From assembly GCF_002592045.1 (NCBI RefSeq), contig NZ_MEJG01000003.1, positions 186,001 through 250,000 on the forward strand: a stretch of DNA of 64,000 bases, given 5' to 3'. The stretch is from Parasaccharibacter apium. GTDB taxonomy: Bacteria; Pseudomonadota; Alphaproteobacteria; Acetobacterales; Acetobacteraceae. This document shows, one piece after another, positions 26,280-35,670 of this stretch; positions within the stretch are counted from its first letter, which is position 1, and each line of letters opens with the position of its first letter. A model generated the notes under the pieces. It was given only the letters and a program-made list of their open reading frames with translations, was not told the DNA's origin and did no database searches. The translations under genes and the position numbers were made by a program.

Positions 26280-28517
26280 TTATGCGATACGCGCAGCGAC
26301 TTGCTCTAACGCGCGTGTGTCAACGCGTTTCGTGGCAGAGACAATAAGCGTCGATACATCAAGAATAAGCGATACACTGCCATCCCCGAGGATGGTCGCT
26401 GCGGACACCCCCTTGATAGGACGGTAATTCTTCTCAATGCTTTTAATCACGACCTGCGCCTGGTCACGCACGCCATCGACAACCAAAGCCGCCCGCGCTC
26501 CCGCCTCATTCTCCACAACAAGCACCATTAGCTGGTCTTCTTCCCCAGCACGCCCCATGTGATTTGGCCCTGTCATATCATTCATTTCACGCGGGAGGGT
26601 AAGTTCGTCTCCGAGATAGATTAGGGGGATACAGCGGCTTCTTATGGATACAACATGGCTACCATCAGGGAGATGATACACATCCTCCTTCACATTCACC
26701 GTCACTAATTCCACCACGGATGATACAGGCACAACCACCACCGAGCCACGGCACTCGATGAGCATACCATCTAAGACAGCAAGCGTTAGGGGTAAGCTCA
26801 GCGTAAAGAGGGTGCCTTTCCCTGGCCTACTCTTAATTGTAACCCGTCCCCCCAAATTCTGAATCGCTTGCCGGACAACATCCATCCCCACACCACGACC
26901 AGAAAGGTCCGACACTGCCTCAGCCGTTGAGAAGCCTGGGGCAAAGATCAATTCATTAATCTCATTTTCATCCAAAACAGCGTCCGGTGAAACAATGCCC
27001 CGCTTAATGGCTGTCTGCAAAACGCGCTGGCTATTAATCCCACCACCATCATCTTGGATTTCAATCAAGATCCGACCAGAACGATGCCGCGCCGATAGTC
27101 TGATTGTCCCTTGTGCAGGCTTACCTGCCTCTTGCCGCGCTGCTGGGTTTTCTATCCCATGGTCAATAGCATTACGCAGCATATGCGTTAGGGGGTCTGT
27201 TAGATTCTCAATTAACGTCCGGTCGATTTCTGTTTCTTCACCTTCTAAGATGAGGCGTACATCCTTACCGGCAAGGCCACTCGCCTCCCGCACAACACGT
27301 TGCATACGCTGGAAAACATGACGAACCGGCTGCGCACGAATGGCCATAACAGCCTCTTGGATGTCGCGCGTTAATGTCTTGAGCACAGCCAAGCGTTTCA
27401 GCAATTCTTGATCTTGTGTACCACCCTGCTGAAACAAAGCTGATTCTAGGGATGCTTGGCCTATAACCATCTCCCCCACCATATCCATCAACATCCCGAT
27501 CCGCCCCGTATCGACACGGATTGAAGCATGCTGCTCTTGTTTTCGTGTTTGCTTTGTTGAAGCTGCTGGAACAGACGTCGCCGTTGGTGCCACGGCAGCT
27601 TGTTGCTGAGGCAAAGGCTCTGCTTCACGCTCTGGCTCTGGCTCTGGCTCTGGCTCTTCAATAGCCGCCTCAACCTCTGGCTGAGTGTCGTCCTCAAAAG
27701 GTGCTTCACCCTGTGTTATGGTAAGGTCACAAACATCACTTACCCAATCAAAAACCGCTTGAATGTCAGCTTCAGTAGGGCCTGTAGCGCCCGTAGGCAG
27801 CCGTACAACCCACTGGAGATAACCTTCATCAACGGATGCATCGGCTAATGGCGGTAACGTCTGCCTATGACACGTTACCTCCATGTTCTGCGCTTGATCT
27901 TCCGGTAAAAGAGCCTTTAGCCCCAACAACAAATTACGCGCATCATCACCCCGACTATATAAGTCAGCATGAGGGCGAAATGTTACAATAAGAGGCTCTG
28001 CCGCTGTGGCTGCTTCCTCTTCTGCTGGCTCATCAAAATCAAACGCGCCTAAATCTACTGTGACGGGAACAAATCCCTCTGGGACAGCACTTTCCTCTGC
28101 TTGAGCAGGCGCAGCTTCATCTTTACTGGTTCCGATAATCTCTTCAAGTTTACCAAGATTATCGTCTATGCGGTCATCTGCAACCGCATCCCCTGTTTGC
28201 TTTGCCTCTGCCACTAAATCACTTAAAACATCCATTGCCATAAAGAATGTTTTAATAATCGTTTGGTCAGGTTTAACTTGCCCAGAGCGCAAACAATCCA
28301 AGGCACTTTCATAAACATGCGCAAAACGCACCAGGCGTTCCAACCCAAAAGAGGCTGCTCCACCTTTTACAGAATGAACCGCCCTGAAAATCGCATTGAT
28401 CGTCTCTGGGTCAGACACATCAGCTGAAAGCTCGCCTAAACCTCGTTCCAATTCGGGGAGCAGTTCATCACATTCCTCAAAGAAGATCTTGAGGATATCA
28501 TCCATGACATCACTCAT
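26280..28517 (-). CDS. cheA: Chemotaxis histidine kinase CheA
   Basis: 745 residues. The P1 Hpt domain has phosphoacceptor His48 in FRAVHSVKGGAASFG. A P2-like region (about 165-265) is followed by a Glu-Pro repeat linker near 285-300 and an Ala/Gln-rich stretch. The dimerisation and ATPase domains carry the N box LTHMLRNAIDHGIEN and the G box SGRGVGMDVVRQAI. The P5 CheW-like domain closes the protein (about 600-735). It phosphorylates CheY and CheB in response to receptor state. Preceded by GGGAGAGCGGGT. Confidence 0.97.
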   Translation of the reverse strand: MSDVMDDILKIFFEECDELLPELERGLGELSADVSDPETINAIFRAVHSVKGGAASFGLERLVRFAHVYESALDCLRSGQVKPDQTIIKTFFMAMDVLSDLVAEAKQTGDAVADDRIDDNLGKLEEIIGTSKDEAAPAQAEESAVPEGFVPVTVDLGAFDFDEPAEEEAATAAEPLIVTFRPHADLYSRGDDARNLLLGLKALLPEDQAQNMEVTCHRQTLPPLADASVDEGYLQWVVRLPTGATGPTEADIQAVFDWVSDVCDLTITQGEAPFEDDTQPEVEAAIEEPEPEPEPEREAEPLPQQQAAVAPTATSVPAASTKQTRKQEQHASIRVDTGRIGMLMDMVGEMVIGQASLESALFQQGGTQDQELLKRLAVLKTLTRDIQEAVMAIRAQPVRHVFQRMQRVVREASGLAGKDVRLILEGEETEIDRTLIENLTDPLTHMLRNAIDHGIENPAARQEAGKPAQGTIRLSARHRSGRILIEIQDDGGGINSQRVLQTAIKRGIVSPDAVLDENEINELIFAPGFSTAEAVSDLSGRGVGMDVVRQAIQNLGGRVTIKSRPGKGTLFTLSLPLTLAVLDGMLIECRGSVVVVPVSSVVELVTVNVKEDVYHLPDGSHVVSIRSRCIPLIYLGDELTLPREMNDMTGPNHMGRAGEEDQLMVLVVENEAGARAALVVDGVRDQAQVVIKSIEKNYRPIKGVSAATILGDGSVSLILDVSTLIVSATKRVDTRALEQVAARIA
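27631..27657. repeat. Hexanucleotide tandem repeat inside cheA
   Basis: Four perfect copies of TCTGGC plus a partial copy. On the coding strand they give a run of Glu-Pro dipeptides in the linker between P2 and the kinase core. The 6-bp unit means copy-number change would lengthen or shorten the linker without breaking the frame. Confidence 0.85.
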
Positions 28518-28529
28518 ACCCGCTCTCCC

Positions 28530-28913
28530 TTACGCTGTGACACGCTGTATTGCCCATACGAGCTTCTCAGCATTAAATGGTTTGGCAATCCACCCCGTGG
28601 CGCCTAGAGAGCGTGCGCGTTTTTTCTTCTCTTCATCAATTTCGGTTGTCAAACAAATGATGGGGATATGCGCAAACGCCTCTAAGGCCCGTACAGCCTC
28701 AATAAACTGAAAGCCATCCATCCGCGGCATGTTAATATCAGTGATAATCGCCTGCGGGGCAGGGTCGGCTTGTTGTAAAACCTCCAACCCTTCCACACCA
28801 TCACTACCTTGGATGACGTCATAACCTGCATCACCCAACGCCTTACGCAGCATCCCCAGCATAGTGCGGGAATCATCTACTGTCAGCACTCTTACGGCTT
28901 GTTTACCCGCCAT
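28530..28913 (-). CDS. cheY1: Chemotaxis response regulator CheY (first copy)
   Basis: 127-residue receiver from the ATG at 28913, which has AGGAGG six bases ahead; a much longer in-frame reading to 29111 only traverses the STAS gene. LTVDDSRTML gives the acidic pair, Asp59 in IITDINMPRMDG is the phosphoacceptor, ICLTTE has the switch Thr, and WIAKPF the conserved Lys. It overlaps the STAS gene by 11 bases and precedes cheA by 12. In the syntenic rhizobial operon the copy in this slot is a phosphate sink helped by CheS. Confidence 0.93.
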   Translation of the reverse strand: MAGKQAVRVLTVDDSRTMLGMLRKALGDAGYDVIQGSDGVEGLEVLQQADPAPQAIITDINMPRMDGFQFIEAVRALEAFAHIPIICLTTEIDEEKKKRARSLGATGWIAKPFNAEKLVWAIQRVTA

Positions 28914-29205
28914 AGGTCGCCTCCTCTCTATCCCGCCCGACAAGTTGCTCGCGGACACCAAATAACGTAAAGGCGTCTTCCGCCTCCTCAGAGCAAGGAC
29001 CGACTTGCAGCCCACTAGCGAGAAGAAGTTGCAAACACAGCCCCCCAACATATTCCACCGCTGAGGCATCCAACATAAGGGATGCCTCAGCATGAGGTGC
29101 TGCCAGACCATCCAAAAGCAAAGACTTTAGGCCGTCAGCTGCTTTAGTATCCAAGCGCGATGGCAGCGTAATGACAGCCATTGTCTCTTTACTGCCCTGC
29201 TGCAT
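28903..29205 (-). CDS. STAS-domain chemotaxis protein (CheS-like position)
   Basis: 100 residues of a single STAS fold, with ITLPSRLDTKAADGLKSLLLDGL, LMLDASAVEYVGGLCLQLLL and a C-terminal acidic helix. STAS domains often bind regulators or nucleotides. The gene lies between the MCP and cheY1, the slot of cheS in Sinorhizobium meliloti, whose product assists phosphate-sink CheY1. The functional parallel is inferred. The ATG at 29205 shares a base with the MCP stop (TAATG), which decides it over an upstream start at 29220. Confidence 0.75.
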   Translation of the reverse strand: MQQGSKETMAVITLPSRLDTKAADGLKSLLLDGLAAPHAEASLMLDASAVEYVGGLCLQLLLASGLQVGPCSEEAEDAFTLFGVREQLVGRDREEATYGG

Positions 29206-30749
29206 TAGAAATGATCCCATCCATCTTCATCATCAGAATGGGTAGGCAACACTTTACCATCTTGCTGAATAGCCCCCTTCTGACCAGCTAATAGAGGAGC
29301 GTAAGACGGCTGATGTCCGCTGGAGAGACTTGCCTCTCTCTCCTGATGGGCGACCGCTTTTGGTGTGCTATTATGCTCAAGCTTGAGCCCATGTTCAGGC
29401 CCTATGGTAAAGGTCGCTAATGTCTGGCGTAACTTAAGAGCCTGCGTTGTCAGGTTATGACTTGCCGCTGTGGATTGCTCGACCATTGCGGCATTTTGCT
29501 GCGTCATACCATCCATACTACTTACAGCATCGGATACTTCTGCTAGACTACGCGCTTGTTCATCTGTGGCTTTTGTAACGACCTCGACACGATCTGCGAG
29601 AGCCTCTGTTCCCTCCTCGACGTCCTGAAGCAAACCACTTGTCCGCGCAACAAGGCGGACCCCTTCTTGCACATGCGCTGTAGCAGTCTCTAACACATCA
29701 CGGATCATATCCGCTGCTTTAGCGGATTGCTCAGCAAGTGATTGCACCTCCTTGGCCACAACGGCAAAACCGCGCCCTGCCTCACCAGCGCGTGCAGCTT
29801 CCACGCTGGCATTCAAAGCCAGCACATTTGTCTTAAATGCAATATCACTGACAGAACGCGTGATTTGTACAATATCATCAGAGGACGTCTTGATAGAGTT
29901 CATCGCCTCACGTGTTTGTTCCATCCCTGTAGAGGCTGTTTTGACCTTCTGTAAGGTCTCTCTTGTTTCATTACTCGCGTGCGAACAGTTGCTCGCCGTA
30001 ACCTGAAACCCCTCAGAAATAGACTTAACAGACGCTGTAACCTGCCCAAGGCTTGCCGCCTGACGCTCGGTACGTTTTGCAAGATCATCAGAGGCAGTGG
30101 AAATTTCACTCGCCCCATTTGCAATCATATTAGAGCTTTCTGCCACAACAGAGAGAGCCGCGCCCAACCCTGCAAGCGACCCATTAAATGACTCCCGTAC
30201 AGGGCCAAACTCCCCATTAAATAATTCACTTTTAATGCGAATAGAGAGATCACCTTGCGCTAATTTTTGCATAGCGCGGTTTAATTCTTCCACAACCGAA
30301 TGCGTACGCTCTTCTCGCTCCTTCAAAGCCTCCATCGTTTCCACAGCTTTATTCGCCGCTTCACCATGTGCTTTTTCTGCCGCTTTCTGCTCTTGCAAGC
30401 TCAGTGCCAAGGAGCCCAACAATTTGCCAATCCGCCCAACGCAGTTCGTACGGTCCTCATATTGGCTAATATCTGCTGGTTGCCCTTCACTTAGCGCAAC
30501 ACCCATCCCCGTTAGCTTTTCAACGGGCTCTGTTAAGGCTTTTGTGAGGAAGAACCAAACCCCCCACACAAGCAGCATCCCAAAAACTAGCGTACCGATA
30601 TTAACAAACGCAACGTGATCAAATTGACGTTTTTGGAAATAGCCAACACCTTCTACCAACAATTGCACAGCCAAATAACATTCAATCGCCAGCATCGCCA
30701 CGCGCACTTGCACGCGAAATAAAGCATCCTTGTATAGCCATTTGAACAT
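29205..30749 (-). CDS. Methyl-accepting chemotaxis protein without a sensory domain
   Basis: 514 residues. Two membrane helices (about 15-35 and 46-70) are joined by a loop of only some ten residues, so there is no periplasmic ligand domain. A HAMP-like region and long coiled coils follow. The signalling hairpin tip is [28 protein letters not shown]. The last five residues, GWDHF, fit the x-W-x2-F tail through which many receptors tether CheR and CheB. First gene of the che operon. It may sense internal, membrane or energy state rather than a periplasmic ligand (inference). Confidence 0.93.
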   Translation of the reverse strand: MFKWLYKDALFRVQVRVAMLAIECYLAVQLLVEGVGYFQKRQFDHVAFVNIGTLVFGMLLVWGVWFFLTKALTEPVEKLTGMGVALSEGQPADISQYEDRTNCVGRIGKLLGSLALSLQEQKAAEKAHGEAANKAVETMEALKEREERTHSVVEELNRAMQKLAQGDLSIRIKSELFNGEFGPVRESFNGSLAGLGAALSVVAESSNMIANGASEISTASDDLAKRTERQAASLGQVTASVKSISEGFQVTASNCSHASNETRETLQKVKTASTGMEQTREAMNSIKTSSDDIVQITRSVSDIAFKTNVLALNASVEAARAGEAGRGFAVVAKEVQSLAEQSAKAADMIRDVLETATAHVQEGVRLVARTSGLLQDVEEGTEALADRVEVVTKATDEQARSLAEVSDAVSSMDGMTQQNAAMVEQSTAASHNLTTQALKLRQTLATFTIGPEHGLKLEHNSTPKAVAHQEREASLSSGHQPSYAPLLAGQKGAIQQDGKVLPTHSDDEDGWDHF

Positions 30750-31037
30750 GAGAACCGTCCCATCCCTTCAGAAAATTTATCCCTACAGCTCGTAACGGCC
30801 AACCAGCCAAACCAACTAGAAAAGCCCATAATATAAGCCTTAAAAAGCATGAGCTTTATGGATATTCCTTTATTTAACCTTAGATAATGCGGAAGATTCA
30901 CAGGAAAATAAAGCTATTTTTGGCTATACGCTCACAATAAGCCATTCCATTTTCTACTCATTAACTATGCTTAAACAACGTATTTTGTTTTAATTTTTAT
31001 GAAATAATTACGTATAGTGTTTTGAACATCTATTGCC
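30750..31037. promoter_or_regulatory. AT-rich intergenic region carrying the che operon promoter (inferred)
   Basis: 288 bases between motE and the MCP start, clearly more AT-rich than the flanking genes. No open frame or RNA is seen. The plus strand contains TTAACCTTAGATAA at about 30875-30888, close to the TTAA-N7-TTAA layout of CtrA boxes. TATAAGCCTTAAAA lies at about 30833-30846 and recurs near 55660. A promoter for the minus-strand che operon must lie here, but its position is not evident. Confidence 0.4.
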
Positions 31038-31862
31038 TTATTGCGCAATATTATAGTCTGTAGGGCTATTCAAACGATTCATTGTGTCAGGGCTTAGTTT
31101 ACGAATCCCAGCTAAATATTGAGATAGAACATTAGCACGATCAGGCGTCATATTCCCTATTACTTCAGAAATACGACGGGGGAGCATATGCTGCGCTACT
31201 GGGACCATGACACGCATATCTAAAACATCAAACATCGCCGCCGCATCGCGTGGGGACATTTGCTCATAGATGCGCGCAAGCCGCTCAATGCTCTGCTCCA
31301 CGTCCTGACGACGCTGCTCTTGTTGTGCAGATAACTCAGAGGCATTCCGCCCAAGAGCTTGTAGTTTTTCATCAAGCTCTTTCTGTTCTGCTGCAAGTTC
31401 TTTTTGCTGATGTTTAAGGTTTTCAGCCTGACCTTGCATGGCCTGCCGATGCGCCGTTATGTCATCATTTAAGTCTTTTACTGCCATTTTCACACGAGAA
31501 TCCGGCATATCTTCATCTTTTTCCCCAGCGGCGGGGTCACCCTCTGCTAAGCCATTCAGGGGGGTCCAACCTTGCAGTTTATTTACATAAACACGCACCC
31601 CACTCGGGTGAATCGCCTCGGGGACTTTCGCTACGGGGCTACCTGCATTATCTGCCTTTGTGCCTGTCTCATGGACTGCGGTTGCGCCTTTCTTTTCAGA
31701 ATCAGCGTCATTTTTCGGTTTCTCCGCAGTCGGCTGGCTAATCTGCGCCGCTAAAGAATGAAGATTTAACGCCAAAAGGACCGTCATTAGACAGGAGGCG
31801 AGATTTGTAATCTTACTTAGGGAGAACCCTGGCTTTTTCACGGTTCTAGCACGTCCTCTCAT
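31038..31862 (-). CDS. motE: MotE-type flagellar protein
   Basis: 274 residues. An N-terminal membrane helix or signal (LASCLMTVLLALNLHSLAA) leads to a low-complexity charged region. A long coiled coil follows (about 135-200, rich in Gln/Glu/Lys), then an MgtE-N-like C-terminal domain: LARIYEQMSPRDAAAMFDVLD...RRISEVIGNMTPDRANVLSQYLA. This layout is that of MotE, described in Sinorhizobium meliloti as a periplasmic chaperone for MotC, a partner of MotB. AGGA precedes the ATG. It is the last gene of the operon headed by the 935-aa protein. Confidence 0.82.
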   Translation of the reverse strand: MRGRARTVKKPGFSLSKITNLASCLMTVLLALNLHSLAAQISQPTAEKPKNDADSEKKGATAVHETGTKADNAGSPVAKVPEAIHPSGVRVYVNKLQGWTPLNGLAEGDPAAGEKDEDMPDSRVKMAVKDLNDDITAHRQAMQGQAENLKHQQKELAAEQKELDEKLQALGRNASELSAQQEQRRQDVEQSIERLARIYEQMSPRDAAAMFDVLDMRVMVPVAQHMLPRRISEVIGNMTPDRANVLSQYLAGIRKLSPDTMNRLNSPTDYNIAQ

Positions 31863-31907
31863 AGCGTAATCCTCATAGCAGGCTTAAAGGCACACAGCAT
31901 GCAAGCC

Positions 31908-32318
31908 TTAATCCCGCATCACATTGATAGCCCGCGTCAACATCGCGCGTGTTACTTGTAACGCGTTCAAATTAGCCTCGTATGAATGTTGTGCATCATG
32001 GCTATCCATAATCTCTACGATGGAACTCACATTAGGCATCTTCACATAGCCTTGCTCATTCGCCGCAGGGTGAGCAGGGTCATACCGCATTTGAAAGTCA
32101 GACTGATCCTCCCCAACAGAGCGGATCGCAACGCTAGAAACCCCACTGGCGCGGTCTAATGTTTCTTTAAATGTCACAATCTTACGACGATACGGGTCCG
32201 CGCCTGGGGATGAACCTGTCGTTTCTGCGTTAGCCAAATTCTCCGCAGCAACGCGCAAACGCGCTGTTTGTGCCCGCATCCCAGCAGCTGAGACACCAAT
32301 TGTATCAGAAAAATCCAT
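31908..32318 (-). CDS. flgC: Flagellar proximal rod protein FlgC
   Basis: 136 residues, normal FlgC length. The N-terminal rod signature is DTIGVSAAGMRAQTARLRVAAENLANAETT. The C-terminus carries the paired helix YVKMPNVSSIVEIMDSHDAQHSYEANLNAL. It is exported by the flagellar type III system and polymerises in the proximal rod with FlgB, FlgF and FliE. It starts 48 bases after flgB, with AGGATCACG as ribosome site. Confidence 0.96.
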   Translation of the reverse strand: MDFSDTIGVSAAGMRAQTARLRVAAENLANAETTGSSPGADPYRRKIVTFKETLDRASGVSSVAIRSVGEDQSDFQMRYDPAHPAANEQGYVKMPNVSSIVEIMDSHDAQHSYEANLNALQVTRAMLTRAINVMRD

Positions 32319-32366
32319 CGTGATCCTCGCTCACATCCACAACAAAACACACTAGAAAAACAGACG

Positions 32367-32774
32367 TTACTGCCCGCTACCACTACCGAGGGCCATGCCG
32401 TACATGCCCATATAACGCCCATAAACAGTCGTCGCGAAACGCTGCTGATCGCTTGTCTGTGCAATTTTACCAAGCTCATCTTCTAAGACGACACGGTTAC
32501 CGTCTAAAGAGGCACGTCCGCCTTCTCTCTTGGCATGTGTCTCCCCAGCGGGGCCAAGCATATGCCCCGGCTGCGTGCGTTTTAACGCCACCATATGTGT
32601 AGCATTCACCACACCCTGAAAAGGCGATACATCCTTCGGGCTATAATGGGGCGTATTAGCATTAGCAACATTCCCCGCCAGAACGGATTCACGGTTTTGC
32701 AGCCAGCTCATACGTCGTTCGGCAAGATGCAAAAGGTCCGTCCCCGGCTTTGGCCCTATTATTGTATTGCTCAT
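32367..32774 (-). CDS. flgB: Flagellar proximal rod protein FlgB
   Basis: 135 residues. The N-terminal rod motif is LLHLAERRMSWLQNRESVLAGNVANANTPHYSPKDV, and the C-terminal helical region ends in FATTVYGRYMGMYGMALGSG. It assembles as the first rod component after FliE. The gene lies 39 bases after the large secreted protein gene and directly before flgC. Confidence 0.95.
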   Translation of the reverse strand: MSNTIIGPKPGTDLLHLAERRMSWLQNRESVLAGNVANANTPHYSPKDVSPFQGVVNATHMVALKRTQPGHMLGPAGETHAKREGGRASLDGNRVVLEDELGKIAQTSDQQRFATTVYGRYMGMYGMALGSGSGQ

Positions 32775-32813
32775 AACAACCTATCCTTTTTCCCCACGCG
32801 AGATAGCATCCCC

Positions 32814-35621
32814 TCACTCATCCTCTTCAGGAGAGACAAGCAGATGGAACATACGCCCTGCATCACCCTCAAAAGGGCGTTCTCCCACGCGACTTTTAAT
32901 CCAATTTAACGCCCCGACATCGCCAGCACGGGACGCATCAGAGGCTAAACGAAGGGCAAGAAGCTGCTGAGAGACGGATAAAGCCCCTTGCTCTGGCAAC
33001 AGCTGCTCCACCATATTGCGTAAATCCGCCACGGCAGGGGACCATTCTTCCCGGCCTTCATGAATCCGGGCCCGCATATCCGCTGCCTGAGGGGACTGAT
33101 CAGCACTCAACAAATATAAAGCTACTTCCGGTTTGCCAGAAGCTGCCATCATCCGCGCCATGATGCGATTGCGCACCATCGCCTCTTGCGGTGGCATAGG
33201 GGTAGGAGCCGTACGCCCCAGCGTTGCGGAAGCATCATCAAACAACCCACGTTGGATTTCATTCTCCGCTAAGGCATCGCCTCCAGCAGCACGACGTTGC
33301 GGATCAGTCATCATCGGGATAGCCGTTGTCATGGCCTCACCCGCTTTATCAGCCAACCCCAATCGCCCTAAAAGCTGCCCGTAAGAGAGGAGCAAGTCAC
33401 CCTTTTGGTCACTTGCCATAAGGTCTGGCAAATAAGCGCGCATTAATGCAGCCCCGCGCACTAATCCAGCCTCATTCTGTGCTGCTTGCCCGCCTGAACT
33501 ACTCTTGGGCAAATCCTCCACTAAACCAGTAAGAGCCTTACCCAAAAGAGCCTGCACACGCGCTGGCTCCTGCTGAAGAGGGGTACCTTCCACTTGGCTT
33601 AAAGCCTGTAGGGCATCTTCCCACTTCTTTGCACGAATATTCGCCCCAGCACGAAGCATATTTACAACACCATCACGCCCTGCAAGCCGCGCATCTGGCA
33701 AAAGAGACGCATATTGCCGCGCTGCTTTCTCCGGGGTGATATGCCCATCACGCAAGCTAAGAGCTACACCTTCCTCCATTGCTTTTTCTGCCACGACAGG
33801 GTCTTTATCGACAGACAAATCCTCTAAGAGATGGATAGCCTCATCCTCTCGTCCAGAACGCAACGCCCGCACAGCCTGTGCAAAACGATAAACACTCCCC
33901 TCCGGCAAGTGATCAAGCGCATGCCATTCAGCCGGGCCGCCATGCCGTGCGATTTCCTCCGCAGCGAGAGGCAAAAGTGTCGCCCGTAATGGCTCTGGAT
34001 AATTCATCAAACGCGGCATATCACGCGCAAGCAACCGGGCGGCTTCATCATCCTTACCGCCGGCCATCGCCTCATAAAGACCTTGCCATAGCTTTGTTGC
34101 ACGCATGGCTTGTTCCGGCCATTGCTGCATCAGCTGGGACGCCCCTTTCATCTGCCCTGTCAGCAAATCCGTCGCCGCAAGAAAAAAGCGTACATCTGGG
34201 CGAAAAGCCTCTTCTGGGTCATCCTCCAAGGCGACATCCATAATCGCCCGCGCATCGGGGAAAGCCCCTACACCCAACGCTGCTTGTGCGGCCTCAAAAC
34301 GCCGTTTAAACCGCTGCCCCGGTGTCGAATCCGCGGCCGCGACCAAAGCACGACGATAGCGCTCCCGCGCTTGCTCTACGGTAAGATTTTTCAGCCCCAG
34401 CCAATTTAAATCTACATCACTTGCATAAATCGCGCGGTCCATATCAGCTAAGGGCTGGCCATCAGCACGCTGAAGAAGATCACCCTTTGCGACGACCTTC
34501 ATCGTTACCTGTGGTGGGTCATGCTGGGCAATAACAATCCCCTCCAGAGAGGGCCATACGTCATAATCCCGCCCCCGCCGTAACGACAACATACCGCCAT
34601 CATCTAGGACAGTTGTCCCAACAAGCAATGGCGTATTAGAAACAGGGTCTACAACAGAGAACACACGCCCCGGCTTACGCATGGGGAAATAGAGGCCATC
34701 CTCCCGCAAAGTGGGGCTGATCTCACGTCGATCCGTATAATCAACAACAGGGGGAGGTTGGTCGCCTAACACCCACCCATTACTCTGCTGTGATAAATAT
34801 AGGGCGCGTGTATCAGGCACTGGCAGGGCAATCAGTGTCATGTCAGGCAAAGGCGTGACCGCCAACTGCGCGAACATCCCATCCCCGTGCAATGCCGAAA
34901 CATCCATGGGATGACGGCCATCCACTAGGATAATAAGCCTATCACCACTTTGGTACGCTGCAATGCCCATCTGCCCTGGCACAGGGATAAGAATCCGATT
35001 TCGCGAAGGGACTGTAGCCGCTGGTATATGCCCCTCTTTTTGAGAGGCGGATGACGCATCACCCGCTGCAACAGCTAACCCTGCCCCACCAACTGCGGCA
35101 TGGCCTGCCTCTGATTTGGATGATGACCCCACCACCGGCGTAAGCTTGCCAGATGGCCGCGCTGCTGTTTTCTTCTCTTTAGGTGTTGCACTCTCCTTAG
35201 GTGATTTACCACCTTGTGGATGCCCAACGCCCAATACATGCACACCCCACCCAGATGGTAACTCCTCTAAAAGCGGGTCACCTGGTTTGATATGCATCTG
35301 CCCCAACACCTCACCACCATTTTGTCCATCGGACAAAGCTGAGGGTGCCGTCGTGCTAGATTGATGTTTCGGCAGACGTTTATTCGCCCCATGAGATGCC
35401 CGCGCAGAACGAACATGAGAGGCCTGAGCAGACGGCACAGCAAAAGCAGACGGGGCAAACAGCAGCCCCCAGCCCCCACTTTTTTGCCCACCCAACAAAA
35501 CCAGGCCAACAGCACTACAACACGCTGCCCGCCAACTTAAGGCAGGCAGCTGCACCACAGCCTGATGAACAGCGCGCAGAATCGTGCTGCAATCTCTCAT
35601 AGTTTCAATCCGCTTGCGCAT
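32814..35621 (-). CDS. Large secreted helical-repeat protein in the flgBC-motE operon, function unknown
   Basis: 935 residues. The N-terminal segment (LSWRAACCSAVGLVLLGG... ending near SAFAVPSAQA) looks like a signal or anchor, so the bulk is probably periplasmic. Residues about 75-200 are low-complexity (Ser, Gly, Lys, Pro). A beta-rich part follows (about 205-425). From about 440 to the end lies an alpha-solenoid with TPR-like helix pairs. The ATG at 35621 has GGGGAGAGGG ahead; TTG 35636 is poorer. It heads an operon with flgB, flgC and motE. A MotC-like or basal-body scaffold role is inferred from context only; no family was recognised by name. Confidence 0.75.
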   Translation of the reverse strand: MRKRIETMRDCSTILRAVHQAVVQLPALSWRAACCSAVGLVLLGGQKSGGWGLLFAPSAFAVPSAQASHVRSARASHGANKRLPKHQSSTTAPSALSDGQNGGEVLGQMHIKPGDPLLEELPSGWGVHVLGVGHPQGGKSPKESATPKEKKTAARPSGKLTPVVGSSSKSEAGHAAVGGAGLAVAAGDASSASQKEGHIPAATVPSRNRILIPVPGQMGIAAYQSGDRLIILVDGRHPMDVSALHGDGMFAQLAVTPLPDMTLIALPVPDTRALYLSQQSNGWVLGDQPPPVVDYTDRREISPTLREDGLYFPMRKPGRVFSVVDPVSNTPLLVGTTVLDDGGMLSLRRGRDYDVWPSLEGIVIAQHDPPQVTMKVVAKGDLLQRADGQPLADMDRAIYASDVDLNWLGLKNLTVEQARERYRRALVAAADSTPGQRFKRRFEAAQAALGVGAFPDARAIMDVALEDDPEEAFRPDVRFFLAATDLLTGQMKGASQLMQQWPEQAMRATKLWQGLYEAMAGGKDDEAARLLARDMPRLMNYPEPLRATLLPLAAEEIARHGGPAEWHALDHLPEGSVYRFAQAVRALRSGREDEAIHLLEDLSVDKDPVVAEKAMEEGVALSLRDGHITPEKAARQYASLLPDARLAGRDGVVNMLRAGANIRAKKWEDALQALSQVEGTPLQQEPARVQALLGKALTGLVEDLPKSSSGGQAAQNEAGLVRGAALMRAYLPDLMASDQKGDLLLSYGQLLGRLGLADKAGEAMTTAIPMMTDPQRRAAGGDALAENEIQRGLFDDASATLGRTAPTPMPPQEAMVRNRIMARMMAASGKPEVALYLLSADQSPQAADMRARIHEGREEWSPAVADLRNMVEQLLPEQGALSVSQQLLALRLASDASRAGDVGALNWIKSRVGERPFEGDAGRMFHLLVSPEEDE

Positions 35622-35670
35622 CCCTCTCCCCGCCAAGACCCCAATCGTCCCGCATGGGCCTTACAAGCCA

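Noticed and set aside
27488-27709. Frame encoding Ser-Gln repeats opposite the CheA linker
   Set aside because: It arises from the same hexanucleotide repeat read in another frame; no start signal or conservation expected.
28914-29111. Longer version of CheY1 beginning at 29111
   Set aside because: The extension is only the other frame of the STAS gene; AGGAGG marks the ATG at 28913.
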